A DNA stretch of 64,000 nt. It comes from Nostoc spongiaeforme FACHB-130 (GTDB lineage Bacteria > Cyanobacteriota > Cyanobacteriia > Cyanobacteriales > Nostocaceae). Within the stretch, counting starts at the first letter, position 1, and each line of letters begins with the position of its first letter. This document shows positions 1 to 8,872 of this stretch, in pieces. The position numbers were made by a program, and so were the translations under genes. Location: contig NZ_JACJTB010000002.1 in the NCBI RefSeq assembly GCF_014698475.1, positions 310,001-374,000 on the forward strand, given 5' to 3'. Under the pieces are notes generated by a model. It saw nothing but the letters and a program-made list of their open reading frames with translations, made no database searches and was not told the origin of the DNA.

Positions 1-278
1 TTCTCTTCTTTCTCATATATCCCGCCAACAGGACGATCATATTCACTTTCCTGGGGCAGTTTTTGATCTAAAACTACTTTACCTGTGCGGCTAATTTGCA
101 AACGCACATTTTTATATTGATATTCCTCTGGTTTGTCATAAGAGATTTCTGCACGCACATTACCTGATTCCCCAACAATAGTTGCAGCACTACTAGGCTG
201 GGTGAATACAGCAATTTGACTTAAAACAGCTAAACCGATAAAAGATTGACTCAGCACAGCAAAAAAATTCTTCAGCAT
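1..278 (-). CDS. Secreted hypothetical protein, C-terminus cut by window edge
   Basis: A reading frame starts at an ATG at 278 on the minus strand and runs off the left edge with no stop. It begins MLKNFFAVLSQSFIG, followed by a hydrophobic stretch and a likely signal peptidase site after PSSAA at about residue 31, so the product is probably exported. The rest (about 60 visible residues) is polar, with beta-type alternation (NVRAEISYDK, NVRLQISRTG). I do not recognise the family. It lies downstream of the baeRF-type gene on the same strand, with about 48 bp between them. Confidence 0.6.
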   Translation of the reverse strand, partial: MLKNFFAVLSQSFIGLAVLSQIAVFTQPSSAATIVGESGNVRAEISYDKPEEYQYKNVRLQISRTGKVVLDQKLPQESEYDRPVGGIYEKEE

Positions 279-326
279 AAGTGTTGTATATGGCTTGTTC
301 AACTGTATACAACACTACAAAAACCA

Positions 327-1502
327 TCAATATCGGAAAATACCTGCTATTTGTAACTGACTGGGCATTTTCTCTGGTTCCACAGCATAAACCCTACCAC
401 CATTGAGAATCGTATGTATCGCGGCAAAATCTAACAAATCTTGATCATCTGGTTCTGGTTCTGGGTGAATCTCTACATTCATCGTTTCTGGGTCAAACTT
501 ACCCCAGATTTGTTTTCCTACAGGGACAAATAGAGAATCAACTCTTTGGTAATAAGCCGCAGCCACAATTTCTTTAAGATCACTAGAAGCTGTACCAGTA
601 TCTTCACCCAGCAGTTGTTGATAAAGTTCCATCGCTTGCTGTTCCGACTCATGAAACAGCGGCTCGACAATTTCCCAAGCATCCGCGTGTAATTCCTCAA
701 CTTGGAAAAGCTCTGGTCTGCGGGTGATACCTTGTTCTAGTAAATTGTGATAACTGTTAGCTTCGCGGTAAATAGGATGAAGATAATCTACGCCCGCCAA
801 AATTAGTGGTGCTGTTTCTTCGCGGAGTTTTTCGTGCAGTTCCGCATCAACTATATGAAAGTATTGCAGGATGGCTGCTTGGTGTTGATCTCGGTCTGGG
901 CTTCCTTGTCCGTGGAATGCACCTGGCTGGGAGCGAGAGAAAGGATTGGAGGTGCTACCTTTTTTTGTAGCGATGCGAAATGGGCCTTCTTTCGCGGTTT
1001 CGTCGTATAGCAGAGCTTCATCAAGGCTCTTGGGTAGATTTTCGATTTCTACTTCCTGCAAACCAGAGCGCGTACCTGCAAAAAATTTCAAATCTTGTTG
1101 GCTTAAAGCCAGAACATAGAATTTACCATCATGATTAATTAAAGGTAGTAATGGCTTGATATGGAAGCGATCGCTCACAACTACCAATTCTGGAAACTCC
1201 GTTGGTAACTGATAATAACGAAATACTCCCGGAGCAATAAAAATTGCTAAACCTTGATCTTGATTTTCCCAAAATTCTCCTGTATCCAGTTCCATCGCTG
1301 GCTGAACCAACTCATTAGCTTGTCCTTGGCTCATTTCAATTGCTTCTAAACGGCTTTGTGCTTCCCGGATGAGATTTTTGAAGCGAATTGGATTTTGTCG
1401 AATCTCTGGCCCTGCTTTTTGCATTGGCATATATAGAGAAATACAGGGTTGATTAGTATTTTCAGTTAAAGTCTTTAGCTCATCAATAGATAATAGCGTC
1501 AT
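327..1502 (-). CDS. baeRF family 3-like protein (bacterial release-factor-like fold)
   Basis: The 391-residue product opens with MTLLSIDELKTLTE, then NTNQPCISLYMPMQKAG and the segment QNPIRFKNLIREAQ. These match the N-terminus of the bacterial archaeo-eukaryotic release factor (baeRF) family 3, which is related to eRF1 but of unproven function and suspected to act in ribosome or translation stress. The middle has FYVLALSQQDLKFFAG and the C-terminus has GGRVYAVEPEKMP, both typical of the fold. I chose the ATG at 1502 because AGGAG lies about 10 bases upstream; a GTG at 1523 would overlap that ribosome site. Function is inferred from family resemblance only. Confidence 0.7.
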   Translation of the reverse strand: MTLLSIDELKTLTENTNQPCISLYMPMQKAGPEIRQNPIRFKNLIREAQSRLEAIEMSQGQANELVQPAMELDTGEFWENQDQGLAIFIAPGVFRYYQLPTEFPELVVVSDRFHIKPLLPLINHDGKFYVLALSQQDLKFFAGTRSGLQEVEIENLPKSLDEALLYDETAKEGPFRIATKKGSTSNPFSRSQPGAFHGQGSPDRDQHQAAILQYFHIVDAELHEKLREETAPLILAGVDYLHPIYREANSYHNLLEQGITRRPELFQVEELHADAWEIVEPLFHESEQQAMELYQQLLGEDTGTASSDLKEIVAAAYYQRVDSLFVPVGKQIWGKFDPETMNVEIHPEPEPDDQDLLDFAAIHTILNGGRVYAVEPEKMPSQLQIAGIFRY

Positions 1503-1654
1503 AATTATAAAACTCCTATCCACAGCAATCTAAATTGCATGATCTAGATTTATTTCATAACTAGACACTAAATATTTCATCTTTCTTTTGATAAAAAATA
1601 TCGACAAACCCACCATTCTTGAGAGAGATATAGCAGTCATCAAACATTCGTTAA

Positions 1655-1692
1655 CAAAAATATCCCCGACTTCTCAAAGAAGTCGGGGATAT
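1655..1692 (-). terminator. Strong hairpin terminator after the DUF1361 gene
   Basis: Perfect 14-bp arms (TATCCCCGACTTCT at 1661-1674 and its complement at 1678-1691) surround a 3-base CAA loop. Read on the minus strand the hairpin is followed by a T-rich tract, so it fits a rho-independent terminator for the gene ending at 1776. Confidence 0.8.
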
Positions 1693-1702
1693 GAAGAAAA
1701 AA

Positions 1703-1738
1703 TGAATTAATACATTAATTTCTGAATGTATTAATTCA
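1703..1738. repeat. AT-rich inverted repeat beside the terminator
   Basis: TGAATTAATACATT at 1703-1716 is perfectly complementary to 1725-1738, with an 8-base loop. It sits between the DUF1361 stop and the strong terminator hairpin, giving two consecutive stem-loops in the 3' untranslated region. Confidence 0.7.
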
Positions 1739-1775
1739 AATTCATTTATGTAAATATTTGAACTAAAGTTTCTGC

Positions 1776-2447
1776 TTATCCAACATTGGGTGTATCAGTA
1801 TTAGCTGAATTTGAGTTAACTACCATTCTTTCTGGTGTTTGATTCACAAAACCTAAACTCACTCGTTTCATCAGCCAGTGCAATCCAAGCAAAATCACAA
1901 ATGTCAGAGTTATAATCACTAAAGGTTGTTTACCCAAAAGTTCTTCTACACCTTTAGTTAATAAAGCATCTGGTTGCGTAATAAAATCCCAGCTGTTGAA
2001 ACGCAAAAATCTTCCCCAATAAATACCAATAGCACAAAGAGCATGAGTAATTAACTCAACTCTAAAAATCCAGTGACTTTTGCCAATGCGGTGTAAATAG
2101 TATCCCAAATTAATTAAAGAGATAACGTAAGCTTCAAACCCGGCAAAAATTACCAAAAAATAAACTGGAATTAGTACTAAAGTAATCATCCACACTGATT
2201 GAATTGTGCGAATATCGTCGATCAGGTGAATAACATCGGTTAATAAATAAGGTGCATTTGGCAAGAAAGCATAAAATACAATAAATCCCAACCACCAAAC
2301 CCAAGAACGTCCCCGGCGAGTGCGGAACAACCAAACACTTAAAACCAAAGGTATGAAAGCCAAAAACAGGTTCCACGTCATCCAATTCATGTTGATTCGC
2401 AAGACCTGTAAAACTCTGACTATCAATACAATCAATTCCTCTTTCAT
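1776..2447 (-). CDS. DUF1361 family integral membrane protein
   Basis: This 223-residue protein is strongly hydrophobic with about five to six membrane segments. NWMTWNLFLAFIPLVLS near residue 22 and FLPNAPYLLTDVIHL near residue 82 are hallmarks of DUF1361 (PF07099), a membrane family of unknown function common in cyanobacteria and Firmicutes. The C-terminus is a short polar tail. The start at 2447 follows a GCGAG sequence; an internal ATG at residue 20 (just before NWMTW) is an alternative. It is followed by a strong terminator. Confidence 0.75.
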   Translation of the reverse strand: MKEELIVLIVRVLQVLRINMNWMTWNLFLAFIPLVLSVWLFRTRRGRSWVWWLGFIVFYAFLPNAPYLLTDVIHLIDDIRTIQSVWMITLVLIPVYFLVIFAGFEAYVISLINLGYYLHRIGKSHWIFRVELITHALCAIGIYWGRFLRFNSWDFITQPDALLTKGVEELLGKQPLVIITLTFVILLGLHWLMKRVSLGFVNQTPERMVVNSNSANTDTPNVG

Positions 2448-2900
2448 AAATGCTCGCTTGCCAGATGTGTAATTGATGTAGTTTTGTTGTATAGCCTTAA
2501 CTGCTATGTTTGACTGATCAGTTGGGTAAAAATTAACTGTGTGATTTTTTGTATGTTCTTTGTCAGGTTGTGAAAATCTGACAGTGGATAGATAAATCTA
2601 CTACCACTGACAAATGGTGTAGCTGCTGTTTATACAGGTTGACCCATATCAGAGTTCACCTTTTTGTACTAGTATAACCAGAAAATTATTCAGGGCATAT
2701 TTAACAGAAATCTGGAAGTGTGAGCCGCAAAAATGCCACTCAAACTCCCAGTATAATTTTTGCTCTAGGAGGTCGTATTTTTGTAGTCGTGGTTTAGATA
2801 CAATCTCCCCTGAGCCAATTCCCGAAAAATGGAAAATTTGACTTCTTCGGGGAGGAAACAGGTAAACTGTTGTCCGTTACCTGTTCCCTTTCATCAGCAA
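2448..2900. other. Intergenic DNA, 450 bp
   Basis: No credible coding frame, RNA gene or terminator was seen here. It separates two minus-strand genes and must hold the promoter of the DUF1361 gene, but I could not place the promoter with confidence. Confidence 0.5.
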
Positions 2901-3959
2901 TTAACGCACTAGAACGCGGCTACGGGGGCCAATTGCTTGTTTAGTTGCAGTTACTTGGGGGCGACAATTGAGAGAACTATCGTCACAACTTTTAGCTGCG
3001 ACAGGAGAAACTTCTAAACTAACAGGATTAGCTGTAAGAGAATAACCACTGCTGAATTCTATGTTGGATTCAGTAGAAGGCGATGGGCTAGATTGACCAG
3101 ATGTCCCACCAATATTAGATGTTATCGGAGTCGTGGCGATCGCACCACTATCTACTGACACTGGCACAGGTGTAGTGGGGGTAGGTGTAGAAGTTGGAGG
3201 GTTATTAACACTGGGTGGAGTGGGAGTCGTGGGAGTAGTTCCACCACCAGGATTAATCAGGGTAGCGTCAGCAGGTACGGTAATTGTCAACCTCACCAAA
3301 GGAGTATTTTTCATTTCATAGGGTGTCGGATCTGGCTTAGTACCGGGAATATCAGACTTATAATCAAAGACTGTCGGACTTTCGCCACCATTGCGATCGC
3401 TATATCTTGGCCCTTGGCCATTTAACTGAAAAGTACCTTGATATTGTTTACCTGTTTGGGGGTCGGTAACAATTCCCGTATAGAAAGCTTTGGCAAACCC
3501 AAACTCATCTTGTACGATACCTTGAAAGGAAACATTCTGGATTTTGCCTTGATAAGTAAAGGGTGTCAATTGACCACCAGACAGCGCCGGCGAAGTCAAA
3601 ACCCCATTAAAAGAAATCACCGGGATGCCTTTAAAGTCAACAAAGTAATGTAAACTCCCATCACTGCGTGTTTCTACTTTCACATAGTCGGACTTATAAA
3701 CAGGCACGTAATTCGGCTTACTTGCAGTACCAATATTCCGTTGATAAACACCTTGAGAGTCAGTATCGATGCGTGTGACGGAATTATTAAAATTAGGGTT
3801 AAAACTCGGTAGTTCCAAGGTTCCTGAGATTCTACCAGTACTTTGAATGATTAATTGGGCAGAAGCACTACTACCAGTCAAACCAAGCAAAACTGCGGCT
3901 AAACTACTACTACCTAAAACTGCACAGCTAATCTTTTTTGCTGATGAATTGAATTGCAT
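2901..3959 (-). CDS. Secreted hypothetical protein with Pro/Thr-rich C-terminal region
   Basis: The 352-residue product starts MQFNSSAKKISCAVLG and has a signal peptide ending in SSASA-Q (about residue 34). Residues 35-220 look like a beta-rich globular domain. Residues 235-290 are a linker of Pro, Thr and Ser (TTPTTPTPP, TPTPTTPVPV). The tail has a Cys pair (KSCDDSSLNC). I chose ATG 3959 because AGGAG lies about 10 bases upstream and the signal peptide begins there; a longer frame upstream adds a non-signal stretch. I do not recognise the family; an outer-membrane or extracellular location is likely. Confidence 0.7.
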   Translation of the reverse strand: MQFNSSAKKISCAVLGSSSLAAVLLGLTGSSASAQLIIQSTGRISGTLELPSFNPNFNNSVTRIDTDSQGVYQRNIGTASKPNYVPVYKSDYVKVETRSDGSLHYFVDFKGIPVISFNGVLTSPALSGGQLTPFTYQGKIQNVSFQGIVQDEFGFAKAFYTGIVTDPQTGKQYQGTFQLNGQGPRYSDRNGGESPTVFDYKSDIPGTKPDPTPYEMKNTPLVRLTITVPADATLINPGGGTTPTTPTPPSVNNPPTSTPTPTTPVPVSVDSGAIATTPITSNIGGTSGQSSPSPSTESNIEFSSGYSLTANPVSLEVSPVAAKSCDDSSLNCRPQVTATKQAIGPRSRVLVR

Positions 3960-4134
3960 GAAAAATTTGCTCCTTATTTCCTCATCAAAAACAACACGCA
4001 TTAGGCTTCTAGTGCGTGATCAAAAAGTCGAAATATAAATTTGGGTATGTTGGAAGATTGCTGACAGTCAAAGGTAGTAAGGCAACACAGCAGGGGGTTT
4101 CGCCCCTTGTGATTACATTTACATGGTTACGGAA

Positions 4135-6018
4135 TTAAAACCGGAAAGCTGCTCTTAATGCACCCACTATCAAAGTGTCGTTAGCAGTATTATGATCAGG
4201 ATTGAAAACAACTAATAAGCCCGGTGTGAGGGAAAGACGGTCATTGAGTTGGGCGCGATAAAAAAGTTCTACATGCAGTGATGTATCGCTACGTCCCCCT
4301 GGCGTTCCCCCATTCGAGAAGTTAGGAAAATTGTAGCCATCGGGTAAGTTACTGGAAGTAATTTTGGGGGGTTGTCCCACTAAAATACCGCCAAGATTTC
4401 CCGCCTTACCTAAATTTGGTAACGCCGCAAATACCATCCAATTAGTAGTTTCTACACTACCAGAGAGGTTAGCTGGTTTAGAGGTAGAAAAACCACCCCA
4501 ACCACCCAACTGTAAATTATCGTTTAAACGCCATGCCACAGTTGCACCAACTGCATGGGTATTAAACGCTGTAGTGGGTGCAAATGGCGAAATTAATTGC
4601 GCGTCACCAATACCAGTACCGAGTAAATCATTCGGAGAGTGGGAATATATGTAATTTATGCCGATATCTAGATTGTCGGTGGGTGCGAGAGTAAGTTGTG
4701 CGCCTGCACTGTATCTACCCCCAAATAAACCCGCCGAATTGGCATTACCAGGAAAACTGGGGATTTCGGAACTGTACACGCCTTGAAGACTGATGCGATC
4801 GCTAATTTCCCAGTCAAAACCTATACCACCAGTCCCGTTGCCAATATTTAAAATCGGATTTCGCTGACCAAATTGTGAAATTGCCCCATCTCCCGAACCT
4901 TCTAACGGGTTAATTCCGCGAAAAGTTGTAGCGGCATTCACTCCAGCCGAACCAACAACAACTCCTAAATTATCCGCCAATAAAAATCGATAAGATAAGT
5001 CATTAATTACTACTCTATTCTCAGTATTCGATTCAAAACTCAAGCGCCCCATATTATGAGAAATTAACGACGCATTAGAACCTAAATTTCCAGCCGATAG
5101 CCCTGTAATTAATAAATCTTTTCCGGTAAATGATGTTGCTAAAGTTAACTGGACACTATTTGTAAAAGTTAGATTAGTTTTACCTTGCCGTTCTGGCACA
5201 CCATCTCTAGGAAACAAATCCACACTAGTTGTATTTGTGCCTTGAAGACTAAAAATAGCTTGACCAAATAATCGAGTTGTAGTCGAAAACTGATTAGCTT
5301 TTAATTCAATATTTTTATTTTCTAAAACATCAACACGTTGCGCTATTTCCTGTAACTCTTGTTGAAATTCACTTTGTAATTTTTGGATTTGGTCTAAGTC
5401 TGCTTGACTAACAGTATTAGCTTGAGTTTTAGCAATTAATTCTTGAATTTGATTTAGACAAATATTTAAACTATGAGCAAATTCATAACGATTGACAGCA
5501 TTATTACCTAAATACTGGCCGTTGCTATGTCCTGCAATACAGCCATAACGCTCAACTAAAGACTGTAAAGCACTAAAAGCCCAGTCAGTTGGTTGGACAT
5601 CATCTAATTGCGATACCGATGTTACTTGAGACATCTGATCATCTGATTCAGCAGTGTCAGAAAACTCTGGTGCGGCGGGAGATTCCGGAGAAATTGGGAG
5701 TTGAACTGCTGGTGAAATTTCTGGTGGAGTTTCTACGGGAATTTGCGAATCTTGGGAACTAGTATTTTGAGGGATTTTATTAAGTAGATTTTGATACTGG
5801 TCATTTACAGGCGCAGTTATCACCTCGGAAGTACTATCCGGTGGCATAAATTCAGGTGGGGTGATTTCCGCAGGTGGAGAAATTTGTGATAAATTCTCTG
5901 TTTTTAGCTGCTGAATTTCTTTGTCTGACTGAACTACAGGCGGTTCTGGTAAATTATTAGGTGGAGATGTTTGCCCGGCTGTCAATACGCCTAGCATCAG
6001 TAGACTTAGGTCGCTCAT
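4135..6018 (-). CDS. SLH-domain outer-membrane porin (OprB / iron-uptake porin family)
   Basis: This is a cyanobacterial SomA/SomB-type porin of about 627 residues. After a Pro/Glu-rich N-terminal region, an SLH domain (VSQLDDVQPTDWAFSALQSL ... NRYEFAHSLN) anchors the protein to peptidoglycan-linked polymer. A coiled-coil (QKLQSEFQQELQEIAQRVDV) follows, then a long beta-barrel of the OprB family ending in aromatic Phe (RAAFRF), the outer-membrane insertion signal. Such porins move small solutes, including inorganic ions, across the outer membrane. The start is uncertain: ATG 6018 gives a weak signal peptide lacking positive charge (MSDLSLLMLGVLTAG), while a TTG at 6057 would add MSKEILVLVNRYT. 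Confidence 0.85.
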   Translation of the reverse strand: MSDLSLLMLGVLTAGQTSPPNNLPEPPVVQSDKEIQQLKTENLSQISPPAEITPPEFMPPDSTSEVITAPVNDQYQNLLNKIPQNTSSQDSQIPVETPPEISPAVQLPISPESPAAPEFSDTAESDDQMSQVTSVSQLDDVQPTDWAFSALQSLVERYGCIAGHSNGQYLGNNAVNRYEFAHSLNICLNQIQELIAKTQANTVSQADLDQIQKLQSEFQQELQEIAQRVDVLENKNIELKANQFSTTTRLFGQAIFSLQGTNTTSVDLFPRDGVPERQGKTNLTFTNSVQLTLATSFTGKDLLITGLSAGNLGSNASLISHNMGRLSFESNTENRVVINDLSYRFLLADNLGVVVGSAGVNAATTFRGINPLEGSGDGAISQFGQRNPILNIGNGTGGIGFDWEISDRISLQGVYSSEIPSFPGNANSAGLFGGRYSAGAQLTLAPTDNLDIGINYIYSHSPNDLLGTGIGDAQLISPFAPTTAFNTHAVGATVAWRLNDNLQLGGWGGFSTSKPANLSGSVETTNWMVFAALPNLGKAGNLGGILVGQPPKITSSNLPDGYNFPNFSNGGTPGGRSDTSLHVELFYRAQLNDRLSLTPGLLVVFNPDHNTANDTLIVGALRAAFRF

Positions 6019-6192
6019 GGTATACCTGTTGACTAACACCAATATTTCTTTTGACAAAGTTTTTTGGTGTTCTTCAGGATATTTCTGTATAAAAAGTTAT
6101 AAAAAGTCTGAAGTATCAAAAGAGGGAGAGGGAATTGAGGAAATATTCTCCCCCTTGCTCCCTGCTCCTTGTCCTCTTCTCTCTGTTCCCTC

Positions 6193-6663
6193 TTATTCCG
6201 ACTGGCTACAGTATTTATTCAGATCATTCATTAAAGTATCTGATTCTTTACCAGCAGTTTTAGCAACAGCACTTAAAGCGGTATCAATGTCGGTTCTGGC
6301 TTTTTTGATTTTTTCTCTACCAGTTGGTGAAGCTTCGGCTGTTTTTGCAGCAGCTAAAGCTTTAGCAGCCTTAGCAATACCATTACTGAGGTTATCAAAT
6401 ACCTTCTGAAAACGACTTTGATATTCTTTGAGTTTGGGATCTGCCAATTTTAATTCTTCTAAAGATGTATTAATCGCTTCTAAATCTTTAGACAGTTGCA
6501 AGCTAGTAATTGCTTGCTTACCTTTATTTTGATCAATGAGTGCATTTCCTTCGTTCACGACTTGAATTAGTCGCTGACACTGGGAGGTTTTATTTTCACA
6601 ACCAGCAACTAATAAAGCGAGACTGAGACTAACACTAGTAATAAAACTATATTTACGCCACAC
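6193..6663 (-). CDS. Small helical lipoprotein
   Basis: The 156-residue protein has a clear lipoprotein signal: positively charged start (MWRKY), hydrophobic core and lipobox LVAGC with Cys at about residue 22. The mature part is charged and Ala-rich and should form long helices (GIAKAAKALAAAKTAEA). Both the mature N-terminus (CENKTSQC) and the C-terminus (KYCSQSE) carry cysteines. I do not recognise a named family. It probably sits on a membrane facing the periplasm. It lies just upstream of the porin on the same strand, about 130 bp from its alternative start. Confidence 0.75.
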   Translation of the reverse strand: MWRKYSFITSVSLSLALLVAGCENKTSQCQRLIQVVNEGNALIDQNKGKQAITSLQLSKDLEAINTSLEELKLADPKLKEYQSRFQKVFDNLSNGIAKAAKALAAAKTAEASPTGREKIKKARTDIDTALSAVAKTAGKESDTLMNDLNKYCSQSE

Positions 6664-6888
6664 AGAGATTCATACCCCACCAGCTGTAAAATCCAGACAA
6701 TCGTAACCAATAATTTCCTCAATTGTGGGAAGTGTTGCGTTAATTTCCGTAAAAAACCGAAGGAACTGAATAAGCCTCTGTAACCTGTAACCTGTCGCCT
6801 AAACTAGACTTTTAGCTATTCTTAAGCAGGATTGAAGACGATTTAGGTTAAAGTAGCGCAAACAAATGTATTTATGAGGTGAAAGCTT

Positions 6889-8130
6889 ATGCGCCTTTTT
6901 GTTTGTTCTCTTTTACTAGTCCTCAGTCTATTATTCTCATTTACGCCACTAGTAAAATCGGCGACACCTTCTTCTGATATTGAGGAGTATCTGATAAATG
7001 CTCAATTTCAGGAGGCAGAAGCAGTTTTTACAGCTAAACTTCAGGAAAACAACAATGATGACTTGACACGATTTAAGTTGGGAGTTGTGCAGTTGATGAG
7101 TGCAACTCAAAGGTTAACCCAGTCGCTTTATCGTTATGGTGTGCAGCAAAATTTTGTTACCCAATTCTTCCCGATTTTACGTTTGCCTGTACCGATAAAT
7201 CCTAAACCAGAGCCAGTCACATATCAAGATACAAGAAATGTTCTGCAAAATTTACTCAATGATTTAACTCAAGTCAAGGATACCCTGGAACCAATCAAAG
7301 ATAATCAAGTTAAGCTACCGCTAAGGCTGGGTTTAACAAGGTTGGATATCAACGCAGATGGCAAGTTAGTAGAAGATGAATCTTTCTGGAAGACTTTTAG
7401 CTTATTGACAGGGATACCAGCCAGCGAAAAAGCTGCCCAAAATTTAGCGATCGCTTTTGATGCGGGTGATGTAATCTGGCTGAGGGGATACTGCAATTTA
7501 CTATCTGCGATCGCTCAGATCGTTTTAGCTTACGATGAAAGTAAACTTTTTGATGCCACGGCTCATTTAATTTTTGCTCAACCAAAAACCCCCTATCCCT
7601 TTCTGGTTGCAGGTAGAAGCCCATCTGGTAGTTTTGATTTTGATATTATTACCGATATCGTTGCGTTTGTTCATTTAATGAATTTTCCCGTTGCTGAACC
7701 AGAACGTTTAACAACTGCAATGGAAAATTTACGCACAGTCACAGCCTTAAGTCGTCAATCTTGGGATTTGATTTTAGCCGAAACTGATAACGACCGGGAA
7801 TGGCTACCCAATCCTCAACAAAAAGGGGTAATTCCCAATGCAGTCGTTACTCAACCCATGATTGATCAGTGGCTGACTTTTTTAAATGAAACTGATGCTT
7901 TGTTAACAGGTCAAAAACTAGTCCCTCTCTGGAGAAAACGCGAAGTTAGAGGTATTAATCTCAACAAGGTCTTTACTCAGCCGCAAACCTTTGATTTAGT
8001 TTTATGGGTGCAGGGAACTGCTGCTGCACCTTATTTGGAGTTAGGTAAACTCACAGATACAAATACTTGGTTGCGGTTGTTAGAAGTTTTCCGAGGGCAA
8101 TTCTTCCAGTTCGCAGCTTGGTTTAATTAA
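6889..8130 (+). CDS. Secreted hypothetical protein, cyanobacterial
   Basis: The 413-residue product has a signal peptide (MRLFVCSLLLVLSLLFSFT, cut near VKSA-TPSS). The first part of the mature chain resembles a TPR-like helical hairpin (EEYLINAQFQEAEAVFTAKL, then DDLTRFKLGVVQLM). The rest has no motif I can name, although DINADGKLVEDE resembles an EF-hand-like Asp-rich loop. A GAGGTG ribosome site lies 8 bases before ATG 6889. A strong terminator follows. It is divergently oriented from the lipoprotein gene. Function unknown. Confidence 0.75.
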   Translation: MRLFVCSLLLVLSLLFSFTPLVKSATPSSDIEEYLINAQFQEAEAVFTAKLQENNNDDLTRFKLGVVQLMSATQRLTQSLYRYGVQQNFVTQFFPILRLPVPINPKPEPVTYQDTRNVLQNLLNDLTQVKDTLEPIKDNQVKLPLRLGLTRLDINADGKLVEDESFWKTFSLLTGIPASEKAAQNLAIAFDAGDVIWLRGYCNLLSAIAQIVLAYDESKLFDATAHLIFAQPKTPYPFLVAGRSPSGSFDFDIITDIVAFVHLMNFPVAEPERLTTAMENLRTVTALSRQSWDLILAETDNDREWLPNPQQKGVIPNAVVTQPMIDQWLTFLNETDALLTGQKLVPLWRKREVRGINLNKVFTQPQTFDLVLWVQGTAAAPYLELGKLTDTNTWLRLLEVFRGQFFQFAAWFN

Positions 8131-8146
8131 CGCTAGTTCGATTAAC

Positions 8147-8184
8147 CTCTCTCCAACGCGGAGAGGTTTGGAGAGAGTTTTTTT
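8147..8184 (+). terminator. Rho-independent terminator
   Basis: CTCTCTCCAA at 8147-8156 pairs perfectly with TTGGAGAGAG at 8168-8177, and a run of T residues follows at 8178-8184. It lies 17 bases past the stop of the gene ending at 8130. Confidence 0.85.
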
Positions 8185-8601
8185 CAATCTGTCGAACTTA
8201 CGTTTAATAAATAACAAGTTGTACTACAGCGTTTTTTATCCCAGTGAGATACATTCCTCTAATCTCTAGCCTAAGCGCCTCTGTTCCCTATTTACTTGTA
8301 CTACACTCAACCGAGAAACGCTATAAATAAATTTCTTTGTGATTGCTTGCGGATTTTTTTCCTGTTTCTTTGTAGTTAGGCTTGCATAAGTATAATGGGA
8401 AGCCATCTTATGAGTCATGACCATCCTGTAAGCTACACAAATCTGAGGATGGAACTGATATTTTAAAAATTGCGTCTCTGCGTCTAGAGCTATTGCATCA
8501 ATTGATACAACATCAATATGCAATTATCTGTTTGGAAAGTCCGATTCATCAAGGTGGAACTGACCAAATGACGTAGGTGGAAAATGTTTGCTGAGGTTGG
8601 T
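8185..8601. other. Intergenic DNA with degenerate repeats
   Basis: No convincing gene. TTGTACTACA occurs twice, near 8218 and 8296 (both in the same orientation), and AGCGTTT-like ends oppose each other around 8228 and 8320, suggesting an eroded repeat element. The minus-strand frame at 8266-8523 lacks a ribosome site and domain and is not called. Confidence 0.4.
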
Positions 8602-8817
8602 ATGTATAGGATAATTTGCATTGGACTCATAGCATTAACTGGTTATTTGTACAATGCGGAAGCCAGTTTAGCGAGTGGTAATATTAATGTGCCAATTATT
8701 ACTGACAATGTGACTAAATATAGTGTTTATACTAAATTAAAGCGATCGCCACAGCGACTTGCTTCCAGAGATGATCAAACGGGGGATTGCTTGCGAATTG
8801 GTGGGTGTAGAGATTAA
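8602..8817 (+). CDS. Small secreted hypothetical protein (71 residues)
   Basis: ATG 8602 is preceded by GAGGTTGGT, a plausible ribosome site, and starts a short protein with a signal-peptide-like N-terminus (MYRIICIGLIALTGYLYNAE, cut near ASLASG). The mature part of about 45 residues ends with a Cys pair (GDCLRIGGCRD), which could form a disulphide in the periplasm. I do not recognise it. The small size makes the call tentative, but the signal peptide and paired cysteines argue for a real gene. Confidence 0.5.
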   Translation: MYRIICIGLIALTGYLYNAEASLASGNINVPIITDNVTKYSVYTKLKRSPQRLASRDDQTGDCLRIGGCRD

Positions 8818-8872
8818 TCGGCTGATGAGTAAACTGTGCTGGCGATCGCATCCCCAAATTCTTTCCCAATCT

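Noticed and set aside
1503-1523. GTG-started extension of the baeRF-type protein
   Set aside because: It would overlap the AGGAG ribosome site that serves ATG 1502.
4094-4106. GGGG-TTTCG-CCCC hairpin after the porin gene as a terminator
   Set aside because: The stem is only 4 bp and no T-run follows on the minus strand.
8266-8523. Minus-strand frame of 85 codons
   Set aside because: It lies in degenerate repeat DNA, has no ribosome site, signal or domain.
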